Below, in pieces: positions 10,212-21,424 of a stretch of DNA of 64,000 nt. Position 1 is the first letter of the stretch. Every line of letters begins with the position of its first letter. Below the pieces are notes generated by a model. The model made no database searches. It saw nothing but the letters and a program-made list of their open reading frames with translations, and was not told the origin of the DNA. This DNA is from Dromiciops gliroides. Its lineage: Eukaryota > Chordata > Mammalia > Microbiotheria > Microbiotheriidae. The stretch covers positions 154,784,562 to 154,848,561 of the forward strand of contig NC_057862.1 in assembly GCF_019393635.1 (NCBI RefSeq), read 5' to 3'. A program made the position numbers and the translations under genes.

Positions 10212-11339
10212 GCCTCTATTTTTTGTTTGGTTATTTTTTATTTTATTTTAATATTTTATTTTTTAGTTTGGGTAAGAATACATCTACCCACAGCTATGAG
10301 AGGTATATAATTTTTTACTCTTACAATGTTTTTACAGTATTATCTTTTTATATATTATTATCTTTAGTATCAAAGTCACATGTCCATTTAGAATGTATTG
10401 TGGAGTGTGGTGCTTTTCTAAGCCTAATTTCTTCTAAACTGCTCACCAATTTTCCAAGCAGTTTTTATCAAATAGGGAGGTTTTCCATAGATAATTGATG
10501 TTTTTAATTTTATTAAACACTGGGTTATGCTATTGTTTCTGAATCTCCTTTGTCTTGGCTGTTCTGCTGATCTATCATTCTATTTGATGACTATTTTATA
10601 ATATAGTTTGATGTCTTGAAGTGCTATTCCCCCTTTGTCCTTTTTTCTTTTCATCATCTCCCTTGATATTCTAGATCTTTCATTTTTCCAAGTGAATTTT
10701 GTTATTAAAATTTGATTAGAATAGCATTAAAAGTATATATTAATTTTGTTGGTATTGTCATTTTTATTATATTGGTACAGCCTAGCCATGAGTACTGAAT
10801 ATTCCTCCAACTATTAAAGTTGTTCTTTAAGAAGCACTATGTAATTGAATCTATATATGTCTTTTATGTACTTTGGAAAGTTGATCTCCAGATATTTTAT
10901 TCCTTTTATAGTTGATTGGATTGAGATTTTCCTTTTTTCTTTGTCTCTTATGTTTTGTTATCATTTTATAGAAATTATATTGATTTTTGAGGATTCATTT
11001 TGTAGCCTGCAACTTTGCTAAGGCTATTGATTATTTCAAATAGTATCTGTAATGATTACCTAGTATTTTCCAAGCAAACCATCATGTCATCAGGAAACAG
11101 GGATAAGTTTATCTCCTCTTTGCCTATCTTTATTCCTCTTATTTCTTTCCTTTGTCTTATTGCTGTTGCTTGCATTTCCAGAACTATATCAAATAATAGC
11201 GGAAGGAGTAAGGTGTCTTTGCTTTACTCCTATATTTATTAGGAAAAGTTCTAGCATATCCCTATTGCATATGATGTTTGCTTTTGGTTTTAAGTAGATG
11301 CTTTTTATGATGTTAAAATGCCTCTATGCCTATACTTTC

Positions 11340-11388
11340 TAGTATAGTATAAAAGCATAGCATAGCATAACAGCATAGCATAGTATAA
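11340..11388. repeat. Imperfect (CATAG)n/(TATAG)n stretch
   Basis: Repeated CATAG, TATAG and AACAG units inside the antisense L1; a local slippage expansion. Confidence 0.8.
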
Positions 11389-12409
11389 AAGAGTGTGGTA
11401 CTTTATCTAAGGCTTTTTCTTCATCTTTTGAGAGGATAATGTGGCTCTGGATATTTTGATTTTCAATATGATTAATTATGTTGATTGTTTTCCTAATGTT
11501 GAGACATCCTTGAATCCCTGGTATAAATCCAATTTGATCATAATGAATGATTTCTTAGATGAATTGCTATAGCTCGATAGAATTGTATTTAAAATTTTGA
11601 AGTTAATGTTCATTTGTGATATTGGTCTATAATTTTCTTTCTGTTTTATCCTTCTCTGGTTCAGGTATTAGGACTATATCTATAAAATGATTCTGGTAGG
11701 GTGCTTTCTCATTTTAAAAAAAAAGTATTTGTGAAGTATAGGTGCTAACTGTTCTTTAAAAGTTTGATAGAGTTCTGTGAGTCCATCAGGATGAGAAATT
11801 TTTGTTTTCATTTGGTAGTTACTTTATAGCTATATCTACTTCCTTTTCTGAGATTGAGTTATTTAAGATCTCCATCTGGTCTCCTGATAGTTTGAATATT
11901 TTATTTTTTCAAGATATTCATGTATTTTGTGTGTGTGTATTCTCAGTTTTGTTAGCATATAGCTGTGCATATGTTCTGATTATTCTTTTTATTTCTTCTG
12001 GTTTTTCTGTGATTTCACCTTGCTCATTTACTGTTTTATTGATTTGATTTTCTGATCTCTTCTTTTTAATCAGATTGCCTATAGATTTATCAATTTTATT
12101 AGTTTTTTTCAGAGAATGAGCTTTTGGTTTTGTCATCCTTATGGTTTTTATTTCTAATTTATCTATTTCCCCTCCAATTTTTAATATTTTTTCTTTTTGT
12201 TTATTTTCTAATTTAAAAATGCATATTTAGTTCATTATTTTTCTATCTTGTTAATATGTTTACAAGGACATTATTTCCCCTCCTTTGATTGCTCTATCTG
12301 CATTCCAGAAATTTCAGCATGTTGTTTCATTATTATCATTTTCTTTTACTTAGTCATTAATTGTTTCTGTGATTTGTTCTTTGACCCATTCATTTAAGAT
12401 TTCATTGTT

Positions 12410-12553
12410 GGAGGCAGCTAGGTGGTATAGTGGATAAAGCACCAGCCCTGGATTCAGGATGACCTGAGTTCAAATCTGGTCTCAGACACTTGACACTTAC
12501 TAGCTATGTGACCCTGGGCAAGTCACTTAACTCTCATTGCTACACACACACAA
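12410..12553 (+). mobile_element. Short tRNA-SINE inside L1, (AC)n tail
   Basis: GGAGGCAGCTAGGTGGTATAG to CTCATTGCTACACACACAC. TSD ATTTCATTGTT (12399-12409) against the same at 12554-12564. The L1 ORF2 text resumes after it. Confidence 0.94.
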
Positions 12554-12799
12554 ATTTCATTGTTAAGTCTCCACATTTGATTTTAATTCTTAAATAAATT
12601 TCTTTTATTGTATTATGGTCTACAAAATTATATATTAACTATTTCTGACTTTTTACATTTGTTCAAAATATCTCTATGCCCTACTACATTTTTGTAAAAG
12701 TTCCATGTGGTGCAGAGAAATATGTATATTATTTTGTTGCCCATTTAGAAGATGTCATAAACCTTTTAATGCCTGAACTCATTTACTAGATCAGGAGGT

Positions 12800-13650
12800 C
12801 ATATTTCCTTCTGTTGTTACTGTTTTTCCTATTGACTTCTCTGTTTATGTTAAAGATCTTTGGGATTTCTTCTTCCTGGAATCTTTGGTACTTTCAGTCT
12901 TTTTCCCCCTTATTTTCCCTATCACTCACTTTCTAGCTCCCTCCTCTCTGATTGTGGTTTCTTTGGGAGCTGGATCTCAAAGTGTCTCAGCCTCCTCCCA
13001 TACTGAGCAATTCAGGGTTCACCAGCCTAGGTCTCTGCCCCAGTTGACTTTTGGGTGGTCAGAACTGGCCTCAGCTGCATACTATGTTATTTCCTTCGGG
13101 TTTAATGGAGTGGTACCCAGGCTTCCCACCCATAAGGCATCCTAGTTTAGTCCCCTGTTCCACTCCCTCCATTTCTTAATTCTCTGGCCTGGCACTAGCA
13201 GTTCAGAGCTTTGCAGCACTGCTGCTATGGTGTTGTAGCCCCTGGCAGGCTTTTGATCTTGAAGGCTTATGGACAACCTGGCTGTAAAGGCCTGAGCAAA
13301 CTTTGGCAGCCTGGAGCCTGGTAATCTATAGCATTAAAAAGAAGGAGAAGGGACCAGAGTATAAGGGTTTTCTTGTAAGCCTGTGCTATGTCCTTGAATC
13401 TTCTAGTACAGTCTAGCTGCCAATAGCATGGGAAATGGGGGAAGGGTGCTAAGTGAGCTCAGGGTCAATAAGTATCAGTTTGTGCATTTTTTAAAAATCT
13501 CCTTTTGGATTCTGAATATTCTGGACCATGAATACCATTGAAGTTGCTTTGTCTTTGGCACATAATTTTTGTTTTGGAGAAGTTTGAAAGGTCATGGAAA
13601 GCAGGGAAAGCGATAAGTTCTCCATCTTTTTTCTCAAGTTACCTATATGT
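12800..13650 (-). mobile_element. Probable L1 5' UTR-like segment, antisense
   Basis: GC-richer block with GGTCTCTGCCCCAG, CCTGGCACTAGCAGTTC and GAGCAAACTTTGGCAGCCTGG, which I associate with marsupial L1 5' regions. ORF1 and the endonuclease part expected between this and the ORF2 block are missing, so it may be a deletion derivative or a second element. Boundaries rough. Confidence 0.45.
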
Positions 13651-13654
13651 TCCA

Positions 13655-13915
13655 ATATGATTTATTTTATTTTAATAGACATTTTAATGTAAAGTTTTGA
13701 GTTCCAAATTGTATCCCTCCTTTCTTCCCTCCCTCCCCCCCTTTCTGAGGCAGTAAGCAATCAGGTATAGGTTATACATGTGCAATTATGTAAAACATGA
13801 CCATATTAGCCATTTTGTATAAGAAACCTTGAATAAAAGAAAAAAATGAAAGAAGGTGAAAATAGCAGGCTTCAGTCTCTTTTCAATCAATATCAGTTCT
13901 TTGGGTTTTGGGGGG
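13655..13915 (-). mobile_element. L1 3' UTR fragment, antisense
   Basis: CTCCTTTCTTCCCTCC, GCAATCAGGTATAGGTTATACATG, GAAAGAAGGTGAAAATAGCAGG. Breaks off in a TTTGGGTTTTGGG tract. Confidence 0.82.
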
Positions 13916-13964
13916 GTTTTTTTAGAGTTGTATAATATATTTTTTGTTTTATTTTTGGTTTTGA

Positions 13965-14426
13965 ATCTTTTTTAAGTATTTATTTTATTCTGAACTTAAA
14001 TAAAACAAACATTTCCATAATACAGTAGAATAGTATTAGAGAATAATCCCTCCCCTCCCCCCTCCCCAAGGCAGCAAACAATCCAATATGGGCCATACAT
14101 GTATGATCATGTGAAACGTCATCATCATACTTGACACTTTGTACAAGCAAACTTAATCATTAAAAAAATTGTAAGAATGTGAAAAAGAGCATGCTTCAGT
14201 CTGTTCCATCAATATTAGTTCTTTCTTTGGATGTAGATAGTATATTTCATCAATAATTCTTTGAGATTGCCTTGGATCATTGTATTGTTGAGAATAGTCA
14301 AGTCACTCACAGCTCTTCATGGAACAATATTGCTGTCTCTGTATACAGTGTTCTCTTGATTCCGCTCATTTCACTATATATCAGTTCATGTGAGTCTTTC
14401 CAGGCCTTTCTGAAATCATTCTGCTT
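13965..14426 (-). mobile_element. Second L1 3' UTR fragment, antisense
   Basis: Restarts at the tail end of the same text (TATTTTATTCTGAACTTAAATAA, GCAGCAAACAATCCAATATGG, TTGCCTTGGATCATTGTATTG), so it is a separate, tandemly placed insertion. Text close to the 7605-8480 copy. Confidence 0.85.
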
Positions 14427-14442
14427 GTCCCTCTCAACTTTT

Positions 14443-14592
14443 TTTTTTGTTTTTGGGTGGGGCAATGAAGGTTAAGTGATTTGCCCAGGGTCACACAGCT
14501 AGTAAGTGTTAAGTGTCTGAGGTCGGATTTGAACTCAGGTCCTTCTGAATCCAGGGCCGGTGCTTTATCCACTGCGCCACCTAGCTGCCCCA
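14443..14592 (-). mobile_element. Short tRNA-SINE
   Basis: Antisense copy with a perfect 16-bp TSD GTCCCTCTCAACTTTT at 14427-14442 and 14593-14608. A young-looking insertion. Confidence 0.96.
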
Positions 14593-14608
14593 GTCCCTCT
14601 CAACTTTT

Positions 14609-14919
14609 AAGGGAAATGTCATGAATTTGAATATCAGACTAGGTTTGATCCTCTATTTTACAGTTTAGTTTATAATTTTCCAGTACTGCTCCTGTAAAGG
14701 GGTCTGTGACTCCCTTCTCTGCCTGTTTTCTGGACATTTTGCCCACTGTTGATAGTCCCTGAAGCTTATACCAGCTTACACCAGTCAAGAGCAACGAGGC
14801 ATTTGGACCAGAAAAGGCCAATGACTTGCTCACAGTCAGGTTTGATGTGGCAGAGGGTTGTGACTTAACTCCACCCACCTCATTGTCTCTGTTCCACCTC
14901 TTTTTCTTCTTTCTGGGAG
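14609..14919. other. Unrecognised sequence
   Basis: 14812-14900 vaguely resembles an antisense MIR (AATGACTTGCTCACAGTCAGG), but too weakly to call. The rest is unrecognised. Confidence 0.4.
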
Positions 14920-15085
14920 GAAGCATTGTATAGCAGAAAATGCCCTTGATTTAGTCAGAGGACCAGGGTCCAAATATCAGCTCTGCCATTTCATGTAACC
15001 TGTCTGTGCTCCATTTTCCTCATCTGTCAAATGAAGGGATTGGATCAGAGAACTTCTCTATATCTATGTTCCTAGGATCCTAGCT
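14920..15085 (+). mobile_element. MIR/THER-type SINE
   Basis: ATTGTATAGCAGAAAATGCC, CAAATATCAGCTCTGCC, CCATTTTCCTCATCTGTCAAATGAAGGG and a 3' end reading TTCTCTATATCTATGTTCC. Confidence 0.82.
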
Positions 15086-15089
15086 CTCA

Positions 15090-15650
15090 AACCTGTGCCC
15101 TTCTCACTGCTTCTACTAGAGTTAGGCTTTGCATTCTCTTTGTATTCAAAGGAAAACAACTTGTAGATTAAAAGAAAAAGATTTGATAACAACTGAATCA
15201 ATGATGGTTTGTGTTCATCTCTCAAGAGGAGTTGTCAGTAATGAATCAACCAGTACTATTTTTCTGATCTTTTCCTTTTATCCCCCCCCCAAAAAAAACC
15301 CCTCCCTCAAAACTTACGGCTTTTCTATAAGTTGATTCTTCTTTTTTTTTCCTTAACATTGCTCAGAAACATTAGGCCATTTTATGGATTTTGAGACACC
15401 TGTTTGTAATCACATTCCCTTTCTAGGGAATATTTTTAAACTCATTTTCAGCAGCTACCCAGAAAAAAAATAAATGCATACTGCAAACACCTGCACAAAA
15501 TGGCACCTCTTTAAATGCCTGCCAAAGCTATTCTTTTTCTATTACTGGTCCTCTTGGCTATCACTGGGTTTTAGTTTCCCCTATAAAGCTCCCTTGAGAA
15601 ATGGGAAGATCAATTTCAAAGTCATGACTGGTTGGAAATTAAGACAACAT
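15090..15650. other. Unrecognised sequence
   Basis: Mixed composition with C and A runs near 15283-15297. No exon or repeat family recognised. Confidence 0.4.
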
Positions 15651-15654
15651 CCCT

Positions 15655-15765
15655 CTTATGGTTATGCCCATTTTACAGATGGAAAGATGGAGGCATGGCA
15701 AAAGGATGTGATTTTCCATGTAGCCATATGATAAGTTGGCAATGGAATGGGTTCCAGACAAAGTG
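15655..15765 (-). mobile_element. MIR fragment
   Basis: Antisense GCCCATTTTACAGATGGAAAG, then a degenerate body to GGAATGGGTTCC. Confidence 0.6.
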
Positions 15766-15784
15766 ATAAAATATCAGAAAGCAT

Positions 15785-16680
15785 GGATCGACCAATCAAT
15801 CAATTGGCATTTATTAAGTTCTTACTAGGTGCCAAGCCCTGTGCTAGGAAAAAGAGTTACAAAGGCAAAAGTGAAGCAGTCCCTGCCTTCAAGGAGTTGA
15901 TCTAGCTAGGAGAAACAGTATGCACATAAAGGTGTAAGTGGGAAATATACAATATGCAAATGTTATGTAAATCCTGATTTGGGGAGGGCAAGGCACTAGA
16001 ACCTAGGGTTATTAAGAAAGATTTTATGGAAAATGTAATAATAATAACTAACATTTACATAGCACTTACTCTGTGTGGGGTATTGTGTGTTTGATCTTCA
16101 CAACAACTCTGGGAGGGAAGTATTTTTATATTATTATATATTATATATATTATATTATATTATTCCCCATTTTACAGATGATTTGGCGCTTGGATTGAAC
16201 ACTGAAGGAAGCTAGTGATTCTGAGAGCTAGAGAGAGGTAAGCCACGGAGTGTGTATTCTCGTCCTAGAAGATATGTAATGCAAAGGCATAAGCTGTGAG
16301 GAGAGTCGTGTAAAAGGAACAATAAGAAGCCCCTTTTGTCTGGACCATAGTATGCATGATAGGGATTAATAAAGCTGAAAAGGTAGAATTCATCGAGGTT
16401 GTGAGGGGCTTTAGGTGAGTCACAGAGGAGTCTGTTTGATCTTAGGGGTAATAATAGGGAGCCTCAGGAGTTTATTGAACAGCACAGTGACATGACAAGA
16501 CCTTTGCTTTAGAAAGATCACTTCTGCAGCTATGTTAAGGATGGATTGGAGATGGAGGCAGGGAGACCAATTAGGACAAGTACAAGCAACGTACAAAGAG
16601 CTAAGCTAGTTGTACAAGTAGATAGAAAAAAAAGAATGGAAGAACTTGAGGGGACAGGTATAAGTGATACCAAACAAAAG
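15785..16680 (-). mobile_element. L2/CR1-clade LINE, antisense, split by a MIR
   Basis: Terminus CATTTATTAAGTTCTTACTAGGTGCCAAGCC, then TCCCTGCCTTCAAGGAG; after the MIR, GTGAGGGGCTTTAGG, TTTGATCTTAGGGGTAATAATAGGGAGCC, CAGTGACATGACAAGACC, AAGATCACTTCTGCAGC and GGCAGGGAGACCAATTAGGA. No open frame survives. Confidence 0.82.
16022..16195 (-). mobile_element. MIR with AT-repeat interior
   Basis: Antisense AATAATAATAACTAACATTTACATAGC, TCACAACAACTCTGGGAGG, a (TATAT)n stretch at 16125-16163, CCCATTTTACAGATGA. Confidence 0.8.
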
Positions 16681-16930
16681 CAAATGGCTTAGCCCTATAA
16701 TGAAGGGAATGGGGTGGGGGATGGCTAATGAGAAGGACCTGCAGAAATCAAGGGTAGTCATTTTGATTTGGGGGAGGAGTTAAGTATGAAGCACTTACTA
16801 TATGTAAGACACTGTGCTAGGAATCATGAATAAAAAGATCCTCTGTCAAGCCACCTGAAATTCCACTTGGATATCCATTTGAATCTCTCTTCCCTTTGAC
16901 TACCATATTCCTAGAAAGACTCATCCATAT
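16681..16930. other. Mostly unrecognised, with an L2-like trace
   Basis: AAGCACTTACTATATGTAAGACACTGTGC (16790-16818) is an antisense L2 3'-end trace. The rest is not recognised. Confidence 0.5.
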
Positions 16931-17080
16931 AGGGGCAGCTAGATGGCACAGTAGATAAAGCACCAGCCCTGGATTCAGGAGGACCTGAGTTCAAATTTGA
17001 CCTCAGATACTTGACACTTATTAGCTGTGTGACCCCGGGCAAGTCACTTAACCCTCATTGCCCCACCAAACAAACAAGAA
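16931..17080 (+). mobile_element. Short tRNA-SINE
   Basis: AGGGGCAGCTAGATGGCACAG to TCATTGCCCCACC. TSD TCATCCATAT at 16921-16930 and 17081-17090. Confidence 0.95.
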
Positions 17081-17248
17081 TCATCCATATGAACTTGCTC
17101 TATTTCTTTACCACTTCTTGGGGACTCATTAAAACTATTCTTTCTGAGGTTACAAATGATATTTAAGGGCTAAATCAGAAGGCCTCTTCTCAGTCCTCCT
17201 GACCTCTAGGTCAATCAGCTTACCCTTTTGGACACCTTGTTCCTTGGT

Positions 17249-17250
<2 letters not shown>

Positions 17251-17291
<41 letters not shown>
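17251..17291. repeat. (CT)n microsatellite
   Basis: About 20 CT units, followed by a C/T-rich tract. Confidence 0.97.
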
Positions 17292-17295
<4 letters not shown>

Positions 17296-17339
17296 CTTCC
17301 CTCCCCCTCTTTCCCCCTGGTTCTTCTCCCACCTGTCTG

Positions 17340-17500
17340 ACACCAACTCTGAAATCTGAGCACCTAGGATCAAATTCTGCCTCTGAAATTGACCTATGGG
17401 GCCTCAGGTATATTACTTCATTCCCCTGGGTTTCCTCATATTTAAAATGAGGAGGATGGATAAGGCCTCTTAACTCCCTTCTGCTTCTCAATCTGTTATC
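17340..17500 (+). mobile_element. MIR
   Basis: ATCAAATTCTGCCTCTGAAATTGACC, GGGGCCTCAGG, GGGTTTCCTCATATTTAAAATGAGG. Confidence 0.72.
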
Positions 17501-18595
17501 TGTGATCTTATTCCCAAAAGAACTTGTCTTTCCCCCAAATCTCCCCCATCTCCAAACTAACCTATTTCTGTTGAGAGCACCACCCACATCCCAATCACCC
17601 AGGTTCATTACCTTGGAATCCTGCTCGACTCTTCCGCTTCATCCCCCTCCACTTATAGCTTCCAATTTGTCTCCATTTTACCTTCACATTTCTCTCATCA
17701 GTGCCCTTCTTTTCACTTCTGCAGCCACTACTTCATTACCTTTTGCTTGTTGTTATCCAGTTGTGTCAGTCATGCATAATTCCACTTGGGGTTTTCTTGG
17801 CAAAGATACTGAAGTGGTTTACCATTTCCTTCTCTAGCTCGTTTTATAGATGAAAAAACTAAGGTAAACAGGCTTAAATGAATTGCCCAGGGTCACACAG
17901 TTAGTGTGTGTCTGAGGTTGGATTTGAACTCAGGTCCTCCTTATTTCAGGCTTGGTGCTCTCTCCACTGCATCATCTGGCTGCCCCTACATCTTGCATCT
18001 AAGCCTCCTTAATGATTTCTCAATTTCCTGTCTCTCTCCTCTACAAACCACCCTCTAGCTACCAAAATTGTCTTCCCAAGGCATATGTCTGACTAGGTCA
18101 CTCCCCTGTTCAAAAGTCTTCACTGTCTTCCCAGTGACTACTGGATAAAATACTAACTCCTTATCCTGGCATTTAAGGCCTTTCAAAATCTAGCTCCTGT
18201 CTCCCTTCCCAACCAATCCCCTTCACAAATTCTAAGTTCCAGCCAAACTGGATTCCCAACTGTTCCCTGAACTCAAACCTCCTTTCCTGCCTCCTGGCCC
18301 AGGAGGTCCTCCACATCTTGAATATGTCACCTCCTTCTCTCCACCTTTCATAACCTTTGTCCAGGAGCCACCTCCTCCACGAAGCCTTCCCAGATTCTCT
18401 CAATTCTTAGTACTCTCCTGCTTTTCAATTTTCTTTATACTACCTTTATTTATATATATGTCAAGTCTCCATAACAGGATATAAACTCCCTGAAGGTACC
18501 TGGATCCACTTGTATCTCTCTATCTCCATGGGTTAACACAATCCTTGGCACATAATAATTGTTTAGTAAATGTTTATTGACATTTAAATGAATTT
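17501..18595 (+). mobile_element. L2/CR1-clade LINE, 3' third of ORF2 and 3' UTR
   Basis: Sense text TTACCTTGGAATCCTGCTCGACTC, GTTCAAAAGTCTTCACTGTCTTCC, TGGCATTTAAGGCCTTTCAAAATC, CCACGAAGCCTTCCCAGATTC and a 3' end ..GGCACATAATAATTGTTTAGTAAATG. Split by the SINE at 17748-17986. Frames broken. Confidence 0.9.
17748..17986 (-). mobile_element. RTE-tailed tRNA-SINE
   Basis: Antisense TTGTTGTTATCCAGTTGTGTCAGTC, GGGGTTTTCTTGGCAAAGATACTG, then the tRNA body with TCTGGCTGCCCC at its 5' end. Confidence 0.9.
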
Positions 18596-18689
18596 GACAT
18601 TTCAATTCCTCTCCCAGGGAGAGAGAAGCTGAGGTGGGAAGAGAAGGTAGTTGCTAAGGATCGACATGGCACCTCACTCTTTACTACCA

Positions 18690-18745
18690 ATCATAAAATC
18701 ATATAATCTTAGAGCTGAAGGGGACCTCAAAGTGATTTTTTTCTA
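18690..18745 (-). mobile_element. MIR 3'-end fragment
   Basis: Antisense ATCATATAATCTTAGAGCTGAAGGGGACC. Confidence 0.7.
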
Positions 18746-18783
18746 AGGTCAGAGACCTTGGTCCACAAGGGAGGTGGTATAAT

Positions 18784-19427
18784 ATAGTCAATCATTGAAC
18801 ATTTATTAAGCACCTACTATGTGCCAAGAGCTGTGCTTAGGACTGGGGATACAAAAAGAGTCAAAAGGCAGTCCCTACCCTCAAGGAACTCACAATCTAA
18901 TAAGAGAGATAACAAGCAAACAAATAACATACCAACAAGCTATATACAGGATCAATAGGAAATAAAAGAAAGTGCTAGAATTAAGAGGTTGGGAAAGTCT
19001 TCCTATTGAAGATAGGATTTTAGTTGGGACTTAAAGGAACCAGGGGAGCCAATAGGTGAAGATGAGGAGAAAGAACATTTTGGGGATGGGGGACAGTCAG
19101 AAAAAAATGTCCAGAGTCAAGAGATGGAAAAATCTCATTTGCGGCCAGTCTCATTGGATCAGAGTACATATCAGGGAGGAAGGTGTAGGAAGACTAGAAG
19201 GGTAAGAGGGGACTGGGTTATGAAGGATTCGAGTGCCAAATAGAGGATTCTCTATTTCACCTTGAAGGTGATAGGGAATTTGTTGAAGGAGGGGGGAGCA
19301 GTGACATGATCAGACCTGCACTTCAGGAAAATCTCTTTGGTGGCTCAACAGAAGACTGATTGGAGTGGGGAAAGACTTGAGGCAGGCAGACCCACCACCA
19401 GGCTATTGCAATAGGGAGAAAGTGGTG
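18784..19427 (-). mobile_element. L2/CR1-clade LINE, antisense
   Basis: CATTTATTAAGCACCTACTATGTGCC, CTACCCTCAAGGAACTCACAATC, TTGGGAAAGTCTTCCTATTGAAG, GACATGATCAGACCTGCACTTCAGG, CACCAGGCTATTGCAATAG. One continuous copy of about 640 bp with only small gaps. Confidence 0.9.
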
Positions 19428-19599
19428 GTATCTCCTTTAGATAACCTTTCCATGATAGTTAGCAGGGACAGAAGGATAAAATGAGAATTTTTTGAGGCTA
19501 AAGTCTATGTAGGCATGGTTGTAGGCAGTAGGGGATGTGCCAGTAGGCAAGGAGATACTGAAAAATACAACGAATGTAGCAAAAGAATACAGGACTAAG

Positions 19600-19757
19600 A
19601 GGCATGCTACCTGGCCCTGGTCTGAAGAGGACTGCTTATGAGACATTGGGGTGGCCCTGCCTTTCTGAGCTTCTTTTTCTGACCTATAAAATATGGGGTG
19701 AGGAACATATGTATTTGAACTCTAAGGTCCTTCACAACTCTAACATTCCACAATTCT
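19600..19757 (+). mobile_element. Probable MIR
   Basis: Weak 5' part, then TTCTTTTTCTGACCTATAAAATATGGGG and AAGGTCCTTCACAACTCTAACATTCC. Confidence 0.55.
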
Positions 19758-20054
19758 TTCTTCATGGGCCCCTCACTTGTAGGCTGTAGGTCTTTCCAGA
19801 CTTGGTAGCTTTCCTAGATATTCGCCCTAACCCCCAAATGTTCCTGTTCTTGAATATCTTTTTCTGGAGCACACAAGATAAATATCCAAGAGAAGCTTGT
19901 ATATCTTCTCAGTCCTTTCTCCTGACATTCACACCTCTCATATTATGCATAACTTTCTTTTCCAACTGACACAATTTCCTCTCCAGTTCCTTATTTCTTT
20001 CTGCCCTTGGTTTCTCTAAAGTAGATTCAATCATGCTTTGCATATTTCTTTGTT

Positions 20055-20211
20055 TTTGGTTTTTTTTTTCCAGGGCAATGAGGGTTAAGTGACTTGCCCA
20101 GGGTCACACAGCTAGTGTCAAGTGTCTGAGGCTGGATTTGAACTCAGGTCCTCCTGAATCCAAGGCCAGTGCTTTATCCACTGTGCCACCTAGCTGCCCC
20201 CCATATTTCTC
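20055..20211 (-). mobile_element. Short tRNA-SINE
   Basis: T-tail, CCAGGGCAATGAGGG to GCCACCTAGCTGCCCCC. Flanks CATATTTCTTTGTTTT (20041) and CATATTTCTCTTTGTTTT (20212) look like a slightly diverged TSD. Confidence 0.94.
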
Positions 20212-20480
20212 TTTGTTTTGAGCCAGACTTTACTCAGACCAATCCAGGGTTTCAGGTTAAGATTGGAATAAAATGAGCTACTTGGAAACCATCTAAAATC
20301 CAATAAAGAAGAGGTACATTAACAATACCAGGGAAAGGCTACTCAGTAAGGATACGGCATTGATTCAGTTAGATATATTTTCCCTGGCTTTTCCATTTAG
20401 TCCCACAAGAAGCTACTTCAACAGCTCAAGCCTTTATTCCCTAGACCAATTAAGATTCAAGTTTGGTTTCATTATCTTTT

Positions 20481-20649
20481 TTTGTTTGTTTGTTTTTTGT
20501 TTTTTGCTTTTTTGTGGGGCAATGAAGGTTAAGTGACTTGCCCAGGGTCACACAGCTAGTAAGTGTCAAGTGTCTGATGCCAGATTTGAACTCAGGTCCT
20601 CCTGAATCCAGGGCTGGTGCTTTATCCACTGCGCCACCTACCTGCCCCC
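20481..20649 (-). mobile_element. Short tRNA-SINE
   Basis: Long T/G tail, GTGGGGCAATGAAGG to CACCTACCTGCCCC. TSD TTCATTATCTTTT (20468-20480) against TTCATTACCTTTT (20650-20662). Confidence 0.94.
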
Positions 20650-20753
20650 TTCATTACCTTTTCAAGAAAAAATAGCCTAGCCTATGTGGGGTCGATATTC
20701 CTACAACACCATTGTTTTTCAAAATATTGCTTCATCTTAATCCCTTGACTCCA

Positions 20754-20815
20754 CACACACATACATATATACATACACATATACACACATATAACACATA
20801 CACACACACAGAGAA
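20754..20815. repeat. (CA)n/(TATACA)n imperfect microsatellite
   Basis: CACACACACATACATATATACAT.. grading into CACACACACAGAG. Confidence 0.93.
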
Positions 20816-20841
20816 GATCTAGATGTGGGTGACCTGGAAAT

Positions 20842-20920
20842 TATAATGATAATAACTCTACTAATAATAGCTTACATCTATATGATGCTTCAGAGTTTTC
20901 CAATTACTTTTCCCTCTCAA
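20842..20920 (-). mobile_element. MIR 3'-end fragment
   Basis: Antisense AATAATAGCTTACATCTATATGATGCTTCAGAGTTTTCC. Confidence 0.65.
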
Positions 20921-21000
20921 GTATATATAAATATACATATATGCATATATGTAGTACAAACATAAAATTAATACATATAAACATATACAAATTAAACACA

Positions 21001-21057
21001 TGGGACATAGGATGCTAACAGTTGGGGAGTCAGAAAAGGCTGCATCTTAAAGGGAGA
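21001..21057 (-). mobile_element. L2/CR1 fragment
   Basis: TAGGATGCTAACAGTTGGGGAGTCAG.AAAGGCTGCATCTTAAAG also occurs at 23079-23115 plus 23299-23320, where it sits within an antisense L2 end. Confidence 0.6.
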
Positions 21058-21064
21058 TGATTTT

Positions 21065-21180
21065 CTTGGTACAGTGGAAAGAGTTATGGTTTTGCAGCCC
21101 AGAAGGCCTGAATACAAAGCCCACACTACCATTTGGTAGCCTTGTGACCTTGAGCAAATCACTTCTAGCACCAGCTCTAC
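21065..21180 (+). mobile_element. MIR 5' part
   Basis: TTGGTACAGTGGAAAGAGTTATGG and GTAGCCTTGTGACCTTGAGCAAATCACTT. Confidence 0.75.
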
Positions 21181-21395
21181 GATCCCATCATTCCATTTGA
21201 TCCTCACAATACCCCTGTGAAGTCAACAGGAGTGATGGAACCCCTATCCCTATGTTGCAGATGAGCAAATGGAAGCTCAGAGAAGAATGAAATGACTCGC
21301 CCACATTCACATGCCTAGTAAGTCCTGGAGTCAGCATTCAAATCCAGGTCTTCTGACTCCCAGTCCTGCATTTTTTTCTATAAACCACCCTGCCT
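21181..21395 (-). mobile_element. MIR
   Basis: Antisense TTTGATCCTCACAATACCCCTGTGAAG, GATGAGCAAATGGAAGCTCAGAG, GACTCGCCCACATTCACATGCCTAGTAAGTCC, CCAGGTCTTCTGACTCCC. It abuts the sense MIR at 21065. Confidence 0.82.
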
Positions 21396-21424
21396 CTCTC
21401 CTGCTACCAGCTGTTGGCTCATAT

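Larger units (their letters stand above)
9520..12790 (-). mobile_element. L1 ORF2 region, antisense, with three SINEs
   Basis: From the 3' side of ORF2 (GAGATGAAACCTCAGGTTGTTTTGATTGGC, 9667-9696) through the reverse-transcriptase region (CATCATGTCATCAGGAAACAGG near 11082, GATATTGGTCTATAATTTTC near 11619, CTTGAATCCCTGG near 11510) into the endonuclease-RT linker (GTGGTGCAGAGAAATATGTATATT near 12708). Frames are broken throughout. Interrupted by SINEs at 9854, 10061 and 12410. The endonuclease and ORF1 parts do not follow on the right. Confidence 0.9.
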
